DNA of 64,000 bases, from the NCBI RefSeq assembly GCF_008630065.1, contig NZ_VWPL01000014.1, positions 1 to 64,000 on the forward strand. Reading direction: 5' to 3'. Within the stretch, counting starts at the first letter, position 1. Every line of letters starts with the position of its first letter. The notes beneath the pieces are model-generated. The model searched no databases. It was given only the letters and a program-made list of their open reading frames with translations, and had not been told where the DNA came from. Both the position numbers and the translations under genes were made by a program. Of the stretch, positions 60,989 through 64,000 are shown one piece after another. Source of the stretch: Blastochloris sulfoviridis. Lineage in GTDB: Bacteria; Pseudomonadota; Alphaproteobacteria; Rhizobiales; Xanthobacteraceae.

Positions 60989-61091
60989 AGCGTCCACCGA
61001 TGCGATCGAACCAAGCGGACGCGTCTCAAGTCTTTGAGTTATCGCATTCTCTTTCGCAAAACCGGTATCCACTTTTGCGGAGAATGCTCTG
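60989..61091. repeat. Dispersed repeat, family 2, single inverted copy
   Basis: The reverse complement of the unit in the 53548 array: GAACCAAGCGGACGCGTCTC, then TCTCTTTCGCAAAACCGG, then CTTTTGCGGAGA. It begins right after the stop codon of the DUF1192 gene. Confidence 0.85.
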
Positions 61092-61146
61092 ACGGCCAGC
61101 GCTGGCGGCGGGACTGGCGCTGAGCGCGAAAATTCAGCGCCTTTGC

Positions 61147-61161
61147 TTAACCCCCTATTAA
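61147..61161 (+). promoter_or_regulatory. CtrA-type binding site and promoter
   Basis: TTAA-CCCCCTA-TTAA, a full match to the CtrA consensus TTAA-N7-TTAA. A -10-like TATGAC follows at 61173-61178, which puts the CtrA box over the -35 region, the usual position for activation. Transcription would start near 61184. The gene downstream is an rcdA homologue, and rcdA is a known CtrA target in Caulobacter. Confidence 0.65.
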
Positions 61162-61182
61162 GTATCCCAGCGTATGACTGTG

Positions 61183-61276
61183 GATGTCCAGATTCTGGAC
61201 GTCGAGTGGCTCCTGTCCACTCTGTTTGACGCCTCCCTGTTAAGACTTCGGAGCCGCCGCTGGCGGCTCTTTTTTT
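61183..61276 (+). ncRNA. Candidate small RNA upstream of rcdA
   Basis: A ~94-nt transcript is inferred from three stem-loops in a row. Hairpin 1 (61183-61203) has 9-base arms GATGTCCAG and CTGGACGTC. Hairpin 2 (61204-61222) has arms GAGTGG and CCACTC with the loop CTCCTGT, which could pair with Shine-Dalgarno sequences. A 28-base linker with GCCTCCCTG comes next, then an intrinsic terminator. A promoter with a CtrA box lies directly upstream and there is no ORF of note. A leader or attenuator of rcdA is an alternative reading. Not matched to a named RNA family. Confidence 0.55.
61250..61276 (+). terminator. Strong intrinsic terminator before rcdA
   Basis: Perfect 8-base stem GAGCCGCC with its complement, a 3-base loop, and seven T's. 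It lies 112 bases before the rcdA start, so it ends an upstream transcript rather than rcdA. The 61277-61387 stretch holds no gene. Confidence 0.9.
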
Positions 61277-61387
61277 GCCGCGTCAGGCGGCAACGCATAC
61301 CATTTTCACCATCGAAGACAGCCGGACTTTACTCCGCGCTCATTGCCGTGCTTCAAGTTCGCGGGCTTGGAAAAAGGGCCGCGATCG

Positions 61388-61906
61388 ATGAGCGAGACCG
61401 AACTTTCGCCGCCGCAACCCGTCGTGCTGGCCGAGCGCCTGCTCGGGACGGAAGCGTTTGCGCTGCTGTTCAAGGAAGGCATGACTCTGGTCGAGTCGAC
61501 GGCGGCCTATCTCGATGGCCCGGGCCGGCAGGATTCGCGCTCGCTCGACCGCGCCGCCTCGCTCGCCTACGCCACCGAGAGCATGCGGCTGACCACCCGC
61601 CTGATGCAGCTCGCCTCCTGGCTGCTGCTGCAGCGCGCGGTCAATGACGGCGAGCTGACCACCGAGCAGGCCAAGAGCGAAAAGAACAAAGTGCGATTCT
61701 CCGGCGCCGCCATGCCGGAGGACGACCTCATGTCCCAGTTGCCGGAGCGGCTGCGCGAGCTGATCGACGCCTCGGTGGCGCTGCAGGACAAGGTGACCCG
61801 GCTCGACGCCCTGCTCTACAGCGACCGCCGCGAGCTTCCCTCCGCCGACAACCCGGTCGAGCGCCAGATCGGCCTGCTCAAGGCCGCCTTCGAGCGGCCG
61901 GAGTGA
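61388..61906 (+). CDS. rcdA: RcdA/DUF1465 family protein
   Basis: A 172-residue helical protein of the DUF1465 family. The family member in Caulobacter is RcdA, an adaptor that delivers the regulator CtrA to ClpXP protease. The family core is seen: SRSLDRAASLAYATESMRLTTRLMQLASWLLLQRAVNDGELTTEQA at about residues 40-85, then LPERLRELIDASVALQDKVTRLD. The start at 61388 fits family length; an in-frame ATG at 61343 would add 15 residues. The gene lies behind a CtrA-type box and a candidate small RNA. The adaptor role is inferred from the family. Confidence 0.85.
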   Translation: MSETELSPPQPVVLAERLLGTEAFALLFKEGMTLVESTAAYLDGPGRQDSRSLDRAASLAYATESMRLTTRLMQLASWLLLQRAVNDGELTTEQAKSEKNKVRFSGAAMPEDDLMSQLPERLRELIDASVALQDKVTRLDALLYSDRRELPSADNPVERQIGLLKAAFERPE

Positions 61907-62018
61907 CCGGCACCGGCGATCCGCGCTTCGTTGCGCTGGGATCCCCGGCCGGAAAAGACCACGAACCTCAGCTCAGATCATCCCGACCCGCGTGGTGCCT
62001 TGCGCCAAGACGCCAAAA

Positions 62019-62044
62019 AGCCCGGCGCCGCAGGGCACCGGGCT
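62019..62044 (-). terminator. Intrinsic terminator of rpmE
   Basis: Stem AGCCCGG/CCGGGCT, with a GC-rich interior, followed on the minus strand by TTTTT. It is 29 bases past the rpmE stop. Confidence 0.8.
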
Positions 62045-62073
62045 GATCGTTCGGTCCGCCGAAGCGGCCCGGC

Positions 62074-62301
62074 TCAGGCCTTGAAGCCGAACCCGGCGAA
62101 CTTCTTCTGGAACCGCGACACGCGGCCGCCGCGGTCGAGCAGCTGCTGCTGGCCGCCGGTCCAGGCCGGGTGGGTGCTGGGATCGATGTCGAGGTTCAGC
62201 GTGTCGCCGGGGTTGCCCCAGGTCGAGCGGGTGTCGTAGGTCGTGCCGTCGGTCATCATGACCTTGATGACGTGATAGTCGGGATGGATGTCGGACTTCA
62301 T
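62074..62301 (-). CDS. rpmE: 50S ribosomal protein L31
   Basis: A 75-residue L31: [19 protein letters not shown], then [22 protein letters not shown], then the conserved [15 protein letters not shown] ending. It has no cysteine at all, so it is the zinc-free form common in alphaproteobacteria. It is monocistronic, with its own terminator, and divergent from the ABC exporter gene. Confidence 0.96.
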   Translation of the reverse strand: MKSDIHPDYHVIKVMMTDGTTYDTRSTWGNPGDTLNLDIDPSTHPAWTGGQQQLLDRGGRVSRFQKKFAGFGFKA

Positions 62302-62533
62302 GGACGCGTCCTCAAAGGTCGGCCGCAGAGGCCGCCGGACCGGGAGCCGGCAGAATTCGGAAGGCGCGGCATTAGCCGAGACTGGCGGCGCTGGCAAGAC
62401 CTTCCGTGGCTGAGGCCGCCCGAACCCCGCGCGCCGCACGTTGCACCGGCGGGCGCATCGCGCCAATGTGCGCCCGCCGGGCCGGACATCGCCGGAACGA
62501 CAGGCCCGGAACGAACAGTGGGAGAGTAGACGC

Positions 62534-64000
62534 GTGAGCCAGCCGAGCCCCGAAGCCGTTCAACGCCGCGGCCGGCTGAAGCCGCTTGGCGCCCTCCTTC
62601 CCTTCGTCGGGCGCTACAAGGGCCGCGTCGCCGCCGCTTTGGCCGCGCTGGTGGTGGCGACGCTGGCGACGCTGGCGGTGCCGATCGCCGTCCGCCGCAT
62701 GATCGACCACGGCTTCGCCTCGGAGAATGCCGGCTTCATCGACCAGTATTTCTCGATGATGCTGGTGGTGGTGGGCGTGCTCGCCGCCGCCTCCGCCGTC
62801 CGCTACTACCTCGTCACCACGCTCGGCGAGCGCATCGTCGCCGACCTGCGCGCCGAGCTGTTCGGCCATCTCGTGGCACTCGACGCCACCTTCTACGACA
62901 CCGCCAAGACCGGCGAGCTGACCTCGCGGCTCACCGCCGACACCACCCAGATGAAGTCGGCCGTCAGCACCGCCGCCTCGATCGCGCTGCGCAACGTCAT
63001 GATGTTCATCGGCGCGGTGGCGATGATGGTGGTCACCAGCCCCGCGCTGTCGGGCCTCGTGCTGGTGGCGATCCCGGTGATCGTGCTGCCTCTGGTGGCG
63101 TTCGGCCGCTCGGTGCGCAAGAAGTCGCGTCTCGCCCAGGACACGCTGGCCGATGCTGCCGCCTTCGCCGCCGAATCGATTTCGGCGGTGCGCACTCTCC
63201 AGGCGTTCACCGGCGAGGACAGGGCGCGCGGCACCTTCAGCAGCGCGGTGGAATCGGCGTTCGGCGCCGCGCGCGGCGCCACCCGCGCCCGCGCCATGCT
63301 CACTTTCGTCGGCATCTTCCTGGTGTTCGCCTCGGTGGTCGCCGTGCTGTGGTCCGGCGCCCAGGAGGTGCTCGACGGCCGCATGACGCCGGGCACGCTC
63401 GGCCAGTTCGTGCTGTTCGCGGTGTTCGCCGCCAGCGCGCTCGGCCAGTTGTCGGAAGTGTGGGGCGAGGTCTCGCAGGCGGCCGGCGCCGCCGAGCGCA
63501 TCACCGAGCTTCTGGAGGTGAAGCCGCGCATCCAGGAGCCCGCCCGGCCGGTGGCGCTGCCCAGGCCGGCGCTCGGCGTGGTGGCGTTCGAGAACGTGCA
63601 CTTCGCCTATCCGACGCGCACCGAGGCCCCGGTGCTCGGCGGCATCTCCTTCACCGTGCGGCCGGGCGAGCGGGTGGCGCTGGTCGGCCCCTCCGGCGCC
63701 GGCAAGAGCACGGTCTTCCACCTGCTGCTGCGCGCCTACGATCCCTTGAGCGGCGTGGTGAAGCTCGACGGCATTCCCCTCACCGACGCCGCCCCCCGCG
63801 ACGTGCGCCGCCACATCGCGCTGGTGCCGCAGGACGTCGACATCTTCGCCGCCACCGTGGCCGAGAACATCCGCATCGGCCGGCCGGACGCCAGCGACGA
63901 CGAGGTGCGCCGCGCCGCCGATCTCGCCGCCGCCGACGAGTTCGTCGCCAAGCTGCCGCAGGGCTACGACACGCTGATCGGCGAGCGCGGCATCACCCTG
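62534..64000 (+). CDS. ABC exporter, fused permease/ATPase (MsbA-like), truncated by window end
   Basis: The first 489 codons of a half-transporter with fused membrane and ATPase domains; the frame is still open at base 64000. Six helices span about residues 30-325 ([20 protein letters not shown] onward). The ATPase domain starts near residue 350 with [20 protein letters not shown]. Walker [10 protein letters not shown] is near 384-392 and the Q-loop [11 protein letters not shown] near 428. The signature and Walker B motifs lie beyond the window. The start is a GTG with a GGAGAG site. The substrate is unknown; lipid export is a guess from the family. Confidence 0.92.
   Translation, partial: MSQPSPEAVQRRGRLKPLGALLPFVGRYKGRVAAALAALVVATLATLAVPIAVRRMIDHGFASENAGFIDQYFSMMLVVVGVLAAASAVRYYLVTTLGERIVADLRAELFGHLVALDATFYDTAKTGELTSRLTADTTQMKSAVSTAASIALRNVMMFIGAVAMMVVTSPALSGLVLVAIPVIVLPLVAFGRSVRKKSRLAQDTLADAAAFAAESISAVRTLQAFTGEDRARGTFSSAVESAFGAARGATRARAMLTFVGIFLVFASVVAVLWSGAQEVLDGRMTPGTLGQFVLFAVFAASALGQLSEVWGEVSQAAGAAERITELLEVKPRIQEPARPVALPRPALGVVAFENVHFAYPTRTEAPVLGGISFTVRPGERVALVGPSGAGKSTVFHLLLRAYDPLSGVVKLDGIPLTDAAPRDVRRHIALVPQDVDIFAATVAENIRIGRPDASDDEVRRAADLAAADEFVAKLPQGYDTLIGERGITL

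Overview
The window reads as a stretch of a high-GC alphaproteobacterial chromosome, most likely order Hyphomicrobiales (Rhizobiales). The evidence is its set of lineage-restricted genes: a GapR/DUF2312 nucleoid protein, an RcdA/DUF1465 homologue, DUF2794, DUF1192, paired DUF465 proteins and a zinc-free L31. Typical Rhizobiales intergenic palindromes are also present. Genus cannot be fixed from sequence alone. No rRNA, tRNA, transposase, integrase or CRISPR array was seen. The first ~120 bases are runs of G and C and look like a poor-quality contig end.

Layout. 0.3-12.9 kb is housekeeping: DUF1223, DUF2794, an acetyltransferase, a BI-1/YccA membrane protein, the ybbP-ybbA permease/ATPase pair divergent from tesA, thpR, phhB, a PRC-barrel protein, a zincin, leuD, DUF429 and xth. 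13.4-16.9 kb holds ftsK and lolA. 17.2-19.2 kb is a glnK-amt nitrogen operon behind a near-consensus sigma-54 promoter. 19.4-22.5 kb holds tesB, a UbiH-family hydroxylase and a DUF2934 protein. 22.6-34.6 kb is a five-gene glycogen operon, glgP-glgB-glgC-glgA-glgX/malQ. Its last three junctions are ATGA overlaps, and its last gene fuses the debranching enzyme to amylomaltase.

35.2-41 kb carries an orphan receiver protein, an ABC1 kinase, a PhaC-like hydrolase with a catalytic cysteine, an AbrB-Doc toxin-antitoxin pair with a clear operator palindrome, and an M3 oligopeptidase. 41.3-47.3 kb holds a sigma-54 activator and two cell-wall proteins (L,D-transpeptidase and DUF882). 47.6-60.6 kb holds gapR, lemA with an M48 protease, prpE, a LOG protein, two DUF465 genes, a single-cysteine peroxiredoxin, a DsbD-N-like protein, yqgE, a membrane GGDEF/EAL protein and a quinone oxidoreductase. 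60.8-64 kb ends with DUF1192, a CtrA-type box, a candidate small RNA, rcdA, rpmE and a truncated ABC exporter.

Two observations stand out. First, upstream of rcdA a canonical CtrA box sits at the -35 position of a promoter that would drive a ~94-nt, three-hairpin RNA ending in a strong intrinsic terminator. This is a candidate cell-cycle small RNA. Second, two unrelated families of dispersed palindromic repeats lie so that their terminal bases (TGA or TAG) are the stop codon of the adjacent gene, in at least eight places.
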